Position numbers and translations under genes: made by a program. 64,000 bases of DNA from Roseibium sp. HPY-6. Lineage in GTDB: Bacteria; Pseudomonadota; Alphaproteobacteria; Rhizobiales; Stappiaceae. The notes under the pieces are model-generated. The model was not told the DNA's origin, did not search any database, and saw nothing but the letters and a program-made list of their open reading frames with translations. The stretch spans positions 1,798,001-1,862,000 of the forward strand of contig NZ_JBEWCD010000002.1 in the NCBI RefSeq assembly GCF_040530035.1, in the 5' to 3' direction. This document shows, one piece after another, positions 36,205 to 44,713 of the stretch; position 1 is the first letter of the stretch, and the number at the start of each line of letters is the position of its first letter.

Positions 36205-36342
36205 ACCACCGTCATCCCGGCCGAGCGCAGCGTGAGCCGGGATCGGGGAGCTAGAAGCGTTCATTTTTTTCACCAGACAACCGGCACGGTGCCTCACCGG
36301 TCCCGGATCTCCGCTCGCGCTGCGTCCGGGATGACGATGGTG
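36205..36342. repeat. Inverted pair of 'GTCATCCCGG' palindromic repeats
   Basis: Two about 45-nt copies, each beginning with CC and the core GTCATCCCGG and containing an internal CCCGG...CCGGGATC palindrome, face each other (36205-36250 on plus, 36298-36342 on minus) around a 47-nt AT-richer spacer. This is the form of dispersed REP-like elements of Hyphomicrobiales and could fold into a large cruciform or transcript hairpin. Confidence 0.6.
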
Positions 36343-36481
36343 AAACCGCGTAGAACCTGATGCGACGCTGGTCTTAAACTGCTGGCTCCTCGGTTCAGCC
36401 AAGGAGTTCCTGAATTGAGACAGGGCGGTGTTTGCTGAAAGGTGTGTTTATTGGGGCTTGGAATTTTCGTTGTTCCCATAT

Positions 36482-36497
36482 ATGAGAAAAGTCTCAT
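36482..36497. promoter_or_regulatory. Inverted repeat before the XRE-cupin gene
   Basis: ATGAGA, a 4-nt spacer and TCTCAT form a perfect 6-bp dyad 15 bp upstream of the XRE-cupin start. It is a likely autoregulatory operator or part of the promoter. Confidence 0.4.
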
Positions 36498-36512
36498 TTT
36501 AGGGAAAATGCA

Positions 36513-37070
36513 ATGAATGACATGGACCAGGATATCGGCCAGCGAATTGCGACTTTGCGCAAGGCACGGGATTGGCCGTTGGAGTTGCTCGCCGAGAAGT
36601 CCGGTGTCAGCCGGGCGACACTGTCGCGCATTGAACGGGGCGATACCAGCCCGACTGCGGTCGTCCTCGGTCAATTGGCGCGGGCGTTTGAAATATCGAT
36701 GGCCGACCTCTTCGGCTTCAGCGCCCCGACACTCGACGCCAGAATGGCGCGCAACGATCAGTCCGTCTGGCAGGACCCGGCAACCGGCTTTCGCCGCCGC
36801 AGCGTTTCACCTGCAACAAACGGTTTCCGGGGCAGTGTGATCGAAGGCGAACTGCCGGCCGGCGAGACGATTTCCTATGCCTTGCCGCCGCTGCCGGATC
36901 TGGAGCACCATCTCGTGCTGCTTGAGGGAAAACTGGAAATGACGATCGGTGAAGCACGCTACGAACTTCAGCCGGGCGATTGCCTGCGTTTCAGGCTGAA
37001 CGCGGCCAACGCCTACCATGCGCCGGGGCCGGGTCCCGCGCGCTACCTTCTGACGGTGATAACACCATGA
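36513..37070 (+). CDS. XRE-type HTH regulator with cupin domain
   Basis: A 185-aa two-domain regulator. Residues 8-62 form a lambda-repressor-like HTH (IATLRKARDWPLELLAEKSG, SRATLSRIERG). Residues about 110-185 form a small cupin sensor domain (HHLVLLEGKLEMTI, LQPGDCLRF). Such proteins repress neighbouring amine or amino-acid genes and respond to a small ligand. Its stop overlaps the GNAT start by 4 nt, so the acetyltransferase is cotranscribed. Confidence 0.87.
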   Translation: MNDMDQDIGQRIATLRKARDWPLELLAEKSGVSRATLSRIERGDTSPTAVVLGQLARAFEISMADLFGFSAPTLDARMARNDQSVWQDPATGFRRRSVSPATNGFRGSVIEGELPAGETISYALPPLPDLEHHLVLLEGKLEMTIGEARYELQPGDCLRFRLNAANAYHAPGPGPARYLLTVITP

Positions 37071-37603
37071 CAGAGTTTCGGCCTGACCCCCCTCTCTATC
37101 TCCTGTCGCCTGATGAGGTTCAGGCATCGCTGACCGCTCTTGGCGGCCTTCTCAAGGCATGCGTCGAAGAAGGCGCCGGGATTGGATTCATTCTGCCCCT
37201 GTCGCAAGAAAGAGCGGAAGACTTCTGGTCAGCACAATTGCCCGCGGTCGAAGCAGGTTCATCGTTTGTCGTGATCGCTCGGCAAGACGACGAAATCGTC
37301 GGAGTGGTCATGCTCGTCCTTGCACCGCAGGATAATGGCCGGCACCGCGCAGATGTCGCAAAGCTGATGGTGCATCCCAACCATCGCCGCAAGGGAATTG
37401 CCCGAAAGCTGATGCGCGCAATCGACCATCTAGCGATGTCTCGAGACCGATGGTTGCTGGTGCTAGACACCGTCACCGGCGACCGCGCCGAACAGCTTTA
37501 TCCGACTTGCGGCTACCGGAAAGTCGGCATCATCCCGGACTATGCTTATGGCAGCCACGGCACACTTGACGCGACCACAGTGTTTTACAAGGACCTGAGG
37601 TGA
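37067..37603 (+). CDS. GNAT-family N-acetyltransferase
   Basis: A 178-aa acetyltransferase. The acetyl-CoA-binding motif A is seen in VAKLMVHPNHRRKGIARKLM (R-R-K-G-I-A), followed by LLVLDTVTGDRAEQLYPTCG, the motif B region. The start at 37067 overlaps the regulator stop (ATGA). Substrate unknown; pairing with an XRE-cupin regulator is common for detoxifying GNATs. Confidence 0.85.
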   Translation: MTEFRPDPPLYLLSPDEVQASLTALGGLLKACVEEGAGIGFILPLSQERAEDFWSAQLPAVEAGSSFVVIARQDDEIVGVVMLVLAPQDNGRHRADVAKLMVHPNHRRKGIARKLMRAIDHLAMSRDRWLLVLDTVTGDRAEQLYPTCGYRKVGIIPDYAYGSHGTLDATTVFYKDLR

Positions 37604-37619
37604 GAGAGCTGGTCGCTGC

Positions 37620-37635
37620 CTGTCCTTCAGGACAG
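37620..37635. other. Short hairpin
   Basis: CTGTCC/GGACAG with a TTCA loop, 16 bp after the GNAT stop. There is no T run. It may be a weak 3'-end structure. Confidence 0.25.
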
Positions 37636-37659
37636 ACTGTCACGGCTTGCCAGATATCG

Positions 37660-37687
37660 TCATCCCCGACTTGATCGGGGATCCATA
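37660..37687. repeat. Dispersed 'GTCATCCCCGA' palindrome
   Basis: ATCCCCGA, a 5-nt spacer and TCGGGGAT (37662-37669, 37675-37682), with the flank GTC before and CC after. This is a very common dispersed palindrome of alphaproteobacterial genomes, different in its centre from the 36.2-kb pair. It could also act as a hairpin between the convergent GNAT and lipoprotein genes. Confidence 0.6.
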
Positions 37688-37705
37688 TGCTCAAACTCGA
37701 GAATC

Positions 37706-38038
37706 TCAGTCCTCACAGAACTTTCCGGTATCCAGTTTGCACTGTCTTTGGCGTGTGTGTTCGCGCCAAGCAGCCTCACTGTAGGATTTATAGTTCGGGT
37801 AGGTTTTGCCGGAACACGTTATGCTCGCTATCGAACGACCGCTTGCGGTGTTGTAATCCCACGACTTTTTAGCTTTTTCGCAAGCCTCATCTGAAAATGA
37901 AATTTTTGAGCTAGTGTTCGCCGACGAATTTCCGCTCTCCGGCGAACTTCCGCTCTGACTACTCGACTGGCAGCTAATCAAGGAGGCGCTGAACAGCACA
38001 ACCAAAACAGGTTTCAGGAAACATGGCGTTTTTCTCAT
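37706..38038 (-). CDS. Small putative lipoprotein
   Basis: A 110-aa protein with a lipoprotein signal peptide ending in the lipobox SLISC, followed by a Ser/Gly/Asn-rich linker (about 25-45) and a small globular part with paired Cys (EACEKAKK, ITCSGKTYPNY, RQCKLDTGKFCED). I do not recognise a family. The start at 38038 with GGACGAG upstream is preferred over the TTG three codons earlier. Outer-membrane or periplasmic anchoring is likely. Confidence 0.65.
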   Translation of the reverse strand: MRKTPCFLKPVLVVLFSASLISCQSSSQSGSSPESGNSSANTSSKISFSDEACEKAKKSWDYNTASGRSIASITCSGKTYPNYKSYSEAAWREHTRQRQCKLDTGKFCED

Positions 38039-38165
38039 CTCGTCCAACCAGTTACACGCATTGATTCTTAGTTCGATACACTATGCGTATAACAACAAAA
38101 CTTATGATTGCGTGAGAAATTGGAGGCGCGGATCGTCAATGATTTATGCGCCGCAAAAGCGCTCC

Positions 38166-39977
38166 TCAGCTTTCTTCTGCAAGCATTTCCAGTTCCAGCC
38201 ACTGCTCCTCTGCAGCATCCTTTTCCGCTGTCAGGTCAGTGATCTGTTGCGAGAGCTTGGAAAAACGGTCCGGGTTCTTTGCGTAGAGCTGCGGGTCGTT
38301 CATTTCGCTTTGAAGCTTTTCGAGCTTTGCTTCAAGTTGCTCGATCGTGTCGGGCAGGGTCTTCAAAAGATGCTGCTGCGTAAAGGTCAGTTTCGATTTT
38401 GCTTTAGAAGTTTCCGCCGAACCGTTTGAAGGACTCTGTTTTTCCCGTTTTGGCGGCGCAGCTTTTTCAACTTTGCGCACGGTGACACCTTCCCCGCGCT
38501 GAGCAAGCATATCGGTGTAACCTCCGGCATATTCACGCCACAGACCATCCCCTTCTGAAACGATCACCGAGGTTGCGACGCGGTCGAGAAAGTCGCGGTC
38601 GTGCGAAACGATCAAGGCAGTGCCCTTGTAGTCGGCAAGCAGCTCCTGCAGAAGGTCGAGCGTTTCGAGATCAAGATCGTTGGTCGGCTCGTCAAGCACC
38701 ATCATGTTGGATTTGTTGGCGAGCGCGCGCGCCAGCATGGCGCGGGCACGCTCACCACCCGACAGGACGCCAACAGGTGTACGGGCCTGTTCTGGCGAAA
38801 ACAGGAAATCCTTCATGTAGGACATCACATGCTTGGTCTCGTCACCCAGCACAACAGTGTCGCCACGTCCGCCGGTGAGCACCGAGGACAATGTGTCGGT
38901 CAAGTCGAGTTTTTCACGTTTCTGATCGAGCGTGACCATCTCAAGGTTCGTACCCAGCCGGTTTGTGCCCGTGTCGGGAGCAAGCTCACCTGTCAGCATC
39001 TTCAAGAGTGTGGTTTTTCCCGCGCCGTTCGGTCCGACAAAGCCGACCCGGTCGCCGCGCTGGATACGCGAGGAGAAGTCCTTCACGATGACGCGGTCGC
39101 CAAAGGTCTTTGAAATTTCCTTGGCCTCGATGACAAGCTTTCCAGAAACATCCCCGTCACTTGCGTTCAGTTTTGCCGTGCCCTGCGGGCCGCGATGCTC
39201 GCGCTTCTGTTTTCTGAGTTCGGCAAGCTCACGCACCCGGCGCATGTTGCGCTTGCGCCGTGCGGTGACGCCATAGGTCATCCAGTGCTCTTCCCGCTTG
39301 ATCTTCTGAGCCAGCTTTTGCTGGTCGATCTCCTCCTGTTCGAACACCTCGTCCCGCCAGGCTTCGAAATGGCTGAAACCCTTGTCCATGCGACGGGAGA
39401 CACCGCGGTCTATCCAGACCGTGGCGCGCGAGAGATTTTCCAGAAAGCGGCGGTCATGCGAGATCAGCACGAGCGCGGATTTCAGGCTTTTCAGTTCTGT
39501 TTCCAGCCACTCGATCGCCGGCAGATCCAGGTGGTTGGTCGGTTCGTCCAGAAGCAGGATGTCCGGTTCGGGTGCGAGTGTGCGCGCAAGTGCTGCACGC
39601 CGCGCTTCACCGCCGGAGAGCGCTTTTGGATCTTCCTTGCCGGTGAGCCCGAGCACCTCAAGGAGATACGCGCCGCGATAGGGATCGTCGCCCTCGGTCA
39701 GACCCTCGTTCACGTAATCGATCGTAGATCCATACATCGACAGGTCCGGATCCTGCGGGAGATACCGAACGGTTCGTCCGGGCTGAAAGAAACGCTCTCC
39801 CGTGTCCATTTCGACCTGACCGGCGGCGATCTTCAAAAGCGTCGACTTACCCGAGCCGTTTCTGCCGACCAGACAGATCCGGTCGCCTTCGGAAACGGAC
39901 AGTTCAGCACCGGTCAGTAGCGGTGTGCCTCCGAAGGTCAGGTTGACGTCTTTGAGCGTAAGAAGGGGCGGAGCCAT
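38166..39977 (-). CDS. uup: ABC-F ATPase of the Uup type
   Basis: A 603-aa soluble protein with two tandem ABC ATPase domains and no membrane part. The first Walker A is GRNGSGKST near 38-46 with signature LSGGEARRAALA; the second has GPNGAGKTT and LSGGERARAMLA, with Walker B LDEPTN in both. A C-terminal coiled coil (from about 530, TIEQLEAKLEKLQSEM onward) is the Uup hallmark. ABC-F proteins act on ribosomes; Uup is also linked to transposon excision. The start at 39977 matches the family; the longer frame to 40103 is unsupported. Confidence 0.9.
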   Translation of the reverse strand: MAPPLLTLKDVNLTFGGTPLLTGAELSVSEGDRICLVGRNGSGKSTLLKIAAGQVEMDTGERFFQPGRTVRYLPQDPDLSMYGSTIDYVNEGLTEGDDPYRGAYLLEVLGLTGKEDPKALSGGEARRAALARTLAPEPDILLLDEPTNHLDLPAIEWLETELKSLKSALVLISHDRRFLENLSRATVWIDRGVSRRMDKGFSHFEAWRDEVFEQEEIDQQKLAQKIKREEHWMTYGVTARRKRNMRRVRELAELRKQKREHRGPQGTAKLNASDGDVSGKLVIEAKEISKTFGDRVIVKDFSSRIQRGDRVGFVGPNGAGKTTLLKMLTGELAPDTGTNRLGTNLEMVTLDQKREKLDLTDTLSSVLTGGRGDTVVLGDETKHVMSYMKDFLFSPEQARTPVGVLSGGERARAMLARALANKSNMMVLDEPTNDLDLETLDLLQELLADYKGTALIVSHDRDFLDRVATSVIVSEGDGLWREYAGGYTDMLAQRGEGVTVRKVEKAAPPKREKQSPSNGSAETSKAKSKLTFTQQHLLKTLPDTIEQLEAKLEKLQSEMNDPQLYAKNPDRFSKLSQQITDLTAEKDAAEEQWLELEMLAEES

Positions 39978-40193
39978 GACAGCCTGTCTGATGGTCGAAA
40001 GATCGGCGCTTGGTTTACTCATCAAGCCGGGTCCGCGCAAGCCGCAAACCGGGTTCGAAAGCGGGCGGGAATAAGGTGTTCTGGATTTTTGATCGTAAGG
40101 CACCGGATTTTTGCCGGGAATTGCGCTATGCTTGTCTCGTGGTCAGGGGCCTGTCGTCATATCACCGGCTGAAAAGCCGGAAGGAGACTTTAG

Positions 40194-40742
40194 ATGTTTG
40201 ATCTGATCAAGGGTCCCGATTTTTCCGGGAAAATCGTCAGGAGACTGCGGTCCATCGGACTTGCGATTGTCCTTGGTATCGCCGGTACCGCGCTGACGGG
40301 TGTTTCGCTGCCAGGTACCGCCAAGGCGGACTCGTTTTATGTCGGCACAGGCGGCGTTGGTTTCGCATTCGGGACACGTGGTTATCGGGGGGGTGTCTTC
40401 TACGGCGGCTATCGTGGCGGCTTTGCCGGTCCGCCGTTCCGTCCCTATGGTCCGCCATACTATTACCATCCCTATGACAGACGCGCCTATCCCTACCGAT
40501 CGCGTGTTTATGTTGCCCCGCGCCGATATGTCAGGCCGCCGCTCTATATCGCGCCGCGAGGGCGTTATGTGGCACCCCGGGGAGCCTATGTCGGGCAACC
40601 GCAGCGCGTTCCCTATACAAAGACCGGTCTGGCGCCCTTTACCCCGCAATGGGTCGCTTATTGCTCGAGGAAGTTCAAATCGTTTAACCCGAACACAGGC
40701 ACGTATCTGGCCTATAGCGGAAAGTATCGTTTTTGCCGCTAA
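40194..40742 (+). CDS. BA14K-family exported protein
   Basis: A 182-aa protein with a signal-peptide-like N-terminus (IGLAIVLGIAGTALTG, cut near AKADS), a Gly/Tyr/Arg/Pro-rich middle (about 50-135) and the BA14K signature near the C-terminus: TPQWVAYCSRKFKSFNPNTG and YSGKYRFCR. The Brucella 14-kDa protein of this family has lectin-like activity and is an immunogen; the role here is inferred as an envelope protein. A good Shine-Dalgarno (AAGGAG) precedes the ATG. Confidence 0.85.
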   Translation: MFDLIKGPDFSGKIVRRLRSIGLAIVLGIAGTALTGVSLPGTAKADSFYVGTGGVGFAFGTRGYRGGVFYGGYRGGFAGPPFRPYGPPYYYHPYDRRAYPYRSRVYVAPRRYVRPPLYIAPRGRYVAPRGAYVGQPQRVPYTKTGLAPFTPQWVAYCSRKFKSFNPNTGTYLAYSGKYRFCR

Positions 40743-40763
40743 GATTGTAATTTTATTTCGTGC

Positions 40764-40790
40764 CCGTTTAACGAATTAAACGGCGCTTTT
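40764..40790 (+). terminator. Terminator after the BA14K gene
   Basis: 8-bp stem CCGTTTAA/TTAAACGG (40764-40771, 40776-40783) with loop CGAA, followed by CGCTTTT. Confidence 0.5.
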
Positions 40791-40964
40791 GGAGAATCGG
40801 AGAAATTTTTTCCTGCCTGATCGCAAAAAGTGCAAAAACATCGCCTTTTTGCGGCGATCGGTGAAATATGCCGTTAGGGGATGCTTGATTGCGCGCAAAG
40901 AGCGTGGAATCTTGTCCACTATCGTTTCCAAAGCTTCAACTATAACCCAAGAGGGGAGAGCGAT

Positions 40965-42551
40965 ATGTTCAAGTCCATGCGTGTGACAGCGCTTGCGGCT
41001 GCTTTGATGGCAGCGACTTCACTGACCGCCTTTGCAGAAGTGGTTTACCACCGTGGCAACACTGCCGATCCGGAGACCCTGGATCAGCACAAGACATCGA
41101 CCACCTATGAAGCGCACATCCTGCGTGATCTTTACGAAGGTCTTGTTGCCTACGATGCCGCGGGTCAGGTCATTCCGGGCGTTGCCAAAGACTGGAACGT
41201 CGCAGAAGACGGCATGGTCTACACGTTCAATCTGCGCGACGATGCCAAGTGGTCGAATGGCGATCCGGTCGTTGCGGGCGACTTTGTCTATTCCCTGCAG
41301 CGCATCATGACGCCGGAAACCGGTGCGAAATACGCCAACATTCTGTATCCGATCAAGAACGCGGAGAAGGTCAACAAGGGCGAACTCGCACCCGAGGAAA
41401 TTGGTGTGAAGGCTCTGGACGATCTCACACTTGAAATCACGCTTGAATCGCCAACCCCTTACTTCATCGAACAGCTGACGCACCAGACCGGCTTGCCGGT
41501 GCATCCTGCGACTGTCGAGGCGCACGGCACCGATTTCGTCAAGCCCGAGAACATCGTCACCAACGGTGCTTACACGCTGGCAGAGTTCATTCCGAACGCG
41601 CACGTGAAAACGGTCAAAAATCCGAATTTCCACGATGCCGAGAACGTTCAGATTGACACCGTCTATTTCTATCCGACGGAAGATCGCGGAGCTGCGCTTC
41701 GCCGTTTCCAGGCCGGTGAGCTGCACACAAACAACGACGCCCCGACCGAACAGGTTGCCTTCATGCAGGAAAACCTGGGTGATCAGTTCCGGGTCGCGCC
41801 GTATCTGGGCACCTACTACTACGCCCTGAACCACGAAGACGAAACGCTCAGCAACCCCGACGTCCGCCAGGCACTCTCCATGGCGATCGACCGAGAGTTC
41901 CTTGCGGATGAAATCTGGGGCTCGACGATGGTCGCCGGATACTCTTTCGTGCCGCCGGGCATCGGAAACTACGGTGAGCCGGCCTTCGCCGACTACATGG
42001 ATATGTCCCAGATCGATCGCGAAGAAAAGGCGATGGAACTTCTGGAAAAGGCAGGCTTCGGTCCGGGCAACCCGGTCAAGCTGACCATCAACTACAACAC
42101 GTCCGAGAACCACAAAAACACGGCCGTTGCGATTGCAGATATGTGGAAGCCTCTCGGCGTTGAAGTCGCCATGGTCAACACAGATACCAAGACCCACTAC
42201 GCAATGCTGCGCGACCGCCAGGATTTCGACGTGGCCCGTGCCGGCTGGATTGGTGACTATTCCGACCCGCAGAACTTCCTTTTCATGGTTGAAAGCGACA
42301 ACACCGGTTTCAACTATGCACGCTACGAGAACCCGGAATATGACGCATTGATGGATGAGGCGGCTGCAACCGTCGATCTGGAAAAGCGTGCCGGCATCCT
42401 GAAGCAGGCGGAAGAAATGTTCATGCGCGACCTGCCGTTCATTCCGCTCATGTACTACGGCTCCATGAACATGGTCTCCGACAAGGTGTCAGGATTTGAG
42501 GACAATCTCCTCAACGTTCATCCGACCCGATTCATGAGCATTTCCGAGTAA
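40965..42551 (+). CDS. oppA: Peptide ABC transporter substrate-binding protein (OppA)
   Basis: A 528-aa periplasmic binding protein of family 5 with a Sec signal peptide (MRVTALAAALMAATSLTAFA, cut before EVVYHRG). Family motifs are TADPETLDQHKTSTTYEAHI, the GLVAYDAAGQVIPGVAKDW segment and the C-terminal IPLMYYGSMNMVSDKVSGF. It captures oligopeptides for the OppBCDF system. GAGGGGAG precedes the ATG at 40965. A strong terminator directly follows, so most transcripts probably carry only this gene. Confidence 0.93.
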   Translation: MFKSMRVTALAAALMAATSLTAFAEVVYHRGNTADPETLDQHKTSTTYEAHILRDLYEGLVAYDAAGQVIPGVAKDWNVAEDGMVYTFNLRDDAKWSNGDPVVAGDFVYSLQRIMTPETGAKYANILYPIKNAEKVNKGELAPEEIGVKALDDLTLEITLESPTPYFIEQLTHQTGLPVHPATVEAHGTDFVKPENIVTNGAYTLAEFIPNAHVKTVKNPNFHDAENVQIDTVYFYPTEDRGAALRRFQAGELHTNNDAPTEQVAFMQENLGDQFRVAPYLGTYYYALNHEDETLSNPDVRQALSMAIDREFLADEIWGSTMVAGYSFVPPGIGNYGEPAFADYMDMSQIDREEKAMELLEKAGFGPGNPVKLTINYNTSENHKNTAVAIADMWKPLGVEVAMVNTDTKTHYAMLRDRQDFDVARAGWIGDYSDPQNFLFMVESDNTGFNYARYENPEYDALMDEAAATVDLEKRAGILKQAEEMFMRDLPFIPLMYYGSMNMVSDKVSGFEDNLLNVHPTRFMSISE

Positions 42552-42563
42552 CCTGAACAAAAG

Positions 42564-42592
42564 AACCGGCAGGGCATTCCCTGCCGGTTTTT
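42564..42592 (+). terminator. Strong terminator between oppA and oppB
   Basis: Perfect 11-bp stem AACCGGCAGGG/CCCTGCCGGTT with a 4-nt loop CATT and a T5 run. It sits inside the transport operon 13 bp after oppA, consistent with partial termination that favours binding-protein synthesis. Confidence 0.88.
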
Positions 42593-42641
42593 GCAAGGCG
42601 GCATAAAAAAGACCGCCGGCACAACAACAGGGGCAGAACCT

Positions 42642-43565
42642 ATGCACCGCTATGTGCTCGGTCGATTGCTAAGTGCAATCCCGACCCTCTTCCTGATCGT
42701 CACAATCTCGTTCTTCCTGATCCGGATCGCGCCCGGTGGTCCGTTTGACTTGGAGCGCCCGCTGGAAGCCAAGGTGATGGAGAATCTGAACAAGATCTAC
42801 CATCTCGACGAGCCGCTCTGGAACCAGTACCTGCTCTATCTGAAGAGCATCGTTCAGCTGGATTTCGGACCAAGCTTCTATTTCCGCGATTTTTCGATCA
42901 ATGAGTTGTTCGCCCAGAGCCTGCCCATTTCCATCCAGCTCGGACTGACCGCATTGTGCCTGGCACTCGTGGTTGGCGGAACGCTCGGGGTCATCGCAGC
43001 GTTGAGACAGAACCGTGCAACGGATTACTCCGTCATGGCGGCTGCAACGCTTGGTGTTACGATACCCAATTTCGTCGTCGCGCCCATACTTACGCTCATA
43101 CTCGGCGTCTGGCTCGGCTGGCTGCCCGTGGGTGGTTGGAACGGCGGCGCATTCGTCAATGTCATTTTACCGGTGGTCACGCTGGCGTTGCCTCAAATCG
43201 CCGTGGTTGCCCGCCTTACGCGCGGATCCATGATCGAAGCACTCCGGTCAAACCACGTTCGCACTGCACGGGCCTATGGTCTTACCGGCTACATGGTCGT
43301 CGTCGTACATGCGCTCAGGGGTGCGATCCTGCCGGTTGTCTCCTATCTTGGGCCCGCAGCGGCGGCCCTTTTGACCGGCTCGGTGGTGATCGAGACCATT
43401 TTCGGCATTCCCGGTATTGGCCGATATTTCGTCCAGGGTGCGCTCAATCGTGACTATACGCTTGTGATGGGCACCGTGGTTGTGGTCGCCTGCTTCGTCA
43501 TTCTGTTCAACCTCATCGTGGATCTGCTTTATGCGCTTCTCGATCCGCGCGTGCGCTACGATTGA
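42642..43565 (+). CDS. oppB: Oligopeptide ABC transporter permease OppB
   Basis: A 307-aa inner-membrane permease of the DppB/OppB family. It begins MHRYVLGRLLSAIPTLFLIV, has six membrane helices, and shows the conserved LDFGPSFYFRD periplasmic segment and the IEALRSNHVRTARAYGLT EAA loop. The start at 42642 has GGGG 9 nt upstream. It is the first gene after the internal terminator and is followed by oppC after 13 nt. Confidence 0.92.
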   Translation: MHRYVLGRLLSAIPTLFLIVTISFFLIRIAPGGPFDLERPLEAKVMENLNKIYHLDEPLWNQYLLYLKSIVQLDFGPSFYFRDFSINELFAQSLPISIQLGLTALCLALVVGGTLGVIAALRQNRATDYSVMAAATLGVTIPNFVVAPILTLILGVWLGWLPVGGWNGGAFVNVILPVVTLALPQIAVVARLTRGSMIEALRSNHVRTARAYGLTGYMVVVVHALRGAILPVVSYLGPAAAALLTGSVVIETIFGIPGIGRYFVQGALNRDYTLVMGTVVVVACFVILFNLIVDLLYALLDPRVRYD

Positions 43566-43578
43566 GGAGGAGCGGCCA

Positions 43579-44703
43579 ATGACACTCACTGTTTCAAACA
43601 ACGAAGCGCCTGCACGGGGCCGGTCTCTTTGGGATGACGCAAGAGATCGCTTGCTGGCCAACAGGGCGGCTGTCGCCAGCATGTTCGTGCTGGTCGCAAT
43701 TACGCTCCTGTCCATCCTCGGTCCAGCCTTGTCGCCTCACCAGTTCGATACGGTCTACCGGGATTACGTAAGGGTTCCCGCAAGTCTTGAAGCGTATCCA
43801 CGTCCTGAGCAGGTCGAACCCGCATTTATGTCTGTTGCCAAACGAGCGCGCATGACGGTGGATACCTACGAGCGGGACGGGGACACGATTATTGCCAGCG
43901 TGACCTCCAAACGCGAAATCGACCCGCGTTCCAACCGCTATTTCGACCGCAGCAATCTCTTCAAGAATGCGGAACTGACCGATCTTTCCGCAGACGGGAA
44001 ATCAGCCACCATTCGTGCCGACATCAATTTCATGCATTTCTACTTCGGCACCGATGCCAATGGCCGGGACATGATGACCCGGACATTTATCGCCGGGCGC
44101 GTCTCGCTGACGATCGGACTGCTGGCAACCGTCGTCGCGATCTCGATCGGTGTGATATATGGCGCAACCTCAGGCTATCTGGGTGGTCGCGTCGACCAGA
44201 TGATGATGCGTGTTGTCGATATACTCTATTCGCTGCCCTTCATTTTCTTCGTCATCATGCTGGTGGTCTTTTTCGGACGGAACTTCATTTTGATGTTCAT
44301 TGCTGTCGGGGCCGTGGAATGGCTGGATATGGCGCGTATCGTGCGGGGCCAGACGCTCAGCATCAAACGTCAGGAATATGTGCAGGCCGCCGAAGCCATG
44401 GGTGTCGCGGATGGCGGTATTCTGCGCCGGCACATCATACCCAACACCCTCGGACCGGTGGTTGTCTACATGACCCTGCTCGTGCCGAAGGTCATCCTCC
44501 TTGAAAGCTTCCTGTCCTTCCTGGGTCTTGGCATTCAGGAGCCGATGACTAGTTGGGGCGTGCTGATTTCCGAAGGAGCCCGGAACCTTCAGGGCGCTGC
44601 CTGGATGCTCATCTTCCCCTCGATCTTTCTGACATCGACCCTGTTCGCGCTGAACTTTATCGGCGACGGCTTGCGCGACGCGCTGGATCCGAAGGACCGG
44701 TGA
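43579..44703 (+). CDS. oppC: Oligopeptide ABC transporter permease OppC
   Basis: A 374-aa permease of the DppC/OppC family. Helix 1 (VASMFVLVAITLLSILGP) is separated from the rest by an about 120-residue soluble insert (about 50-170) before FYFGTDANGRDMMTRTFIAG, longer than the family norm. Five further helices follow, with the EAA loop QEYVQAAEAMGVADGGILRR. GAGGAGGAG precedes the ATG. It lies between oppB and the fused ATPase gene. Confidence 0.92.
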   Translation: MTLTVSNNEAPARGRSLWDDARDRLLANRAAVASMFVLVAITLLSILGPALSPHQFDTVYRDYVRVPASLEAYPRPEQVEPAFMSVAKRARMTVDTYERDGDTIIASVTSKREIDPRSNRYFDRSNLFKNAELTDLSADGKSATIRADINFMHFYFGTDANGRDMMTRTFIAGRVSLTIGLLATVVAISIGVIYGATSGYLGGRVDQMMMRVVDILYSLPFIFFVIMLVVFFGRNFILMFIAVGAVEWLDMARIVRGQTLSIKRQEYVQAAEAMGVADGGILRRHIIPNTLGPVVVYMTLLVPKVILLESFLSFLGLGIQEPMTSWGVLISEGARNLQGAAWMLIFPSIFLTSTLFALNFIGDGLRDALDPKDR

Positions 44704-44713
44704 GGAGACGACC

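Larger units (their letters stand above)
36003..36512. other. Intergenic stretch with repeats
   Basis: 510 bp between the FabF-like and XRE-cupin genes. It holds the possible terminator, the inverted repeat pair and a short dyad before the XRE gene. No gene was recognised. Confidence 0.5.
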
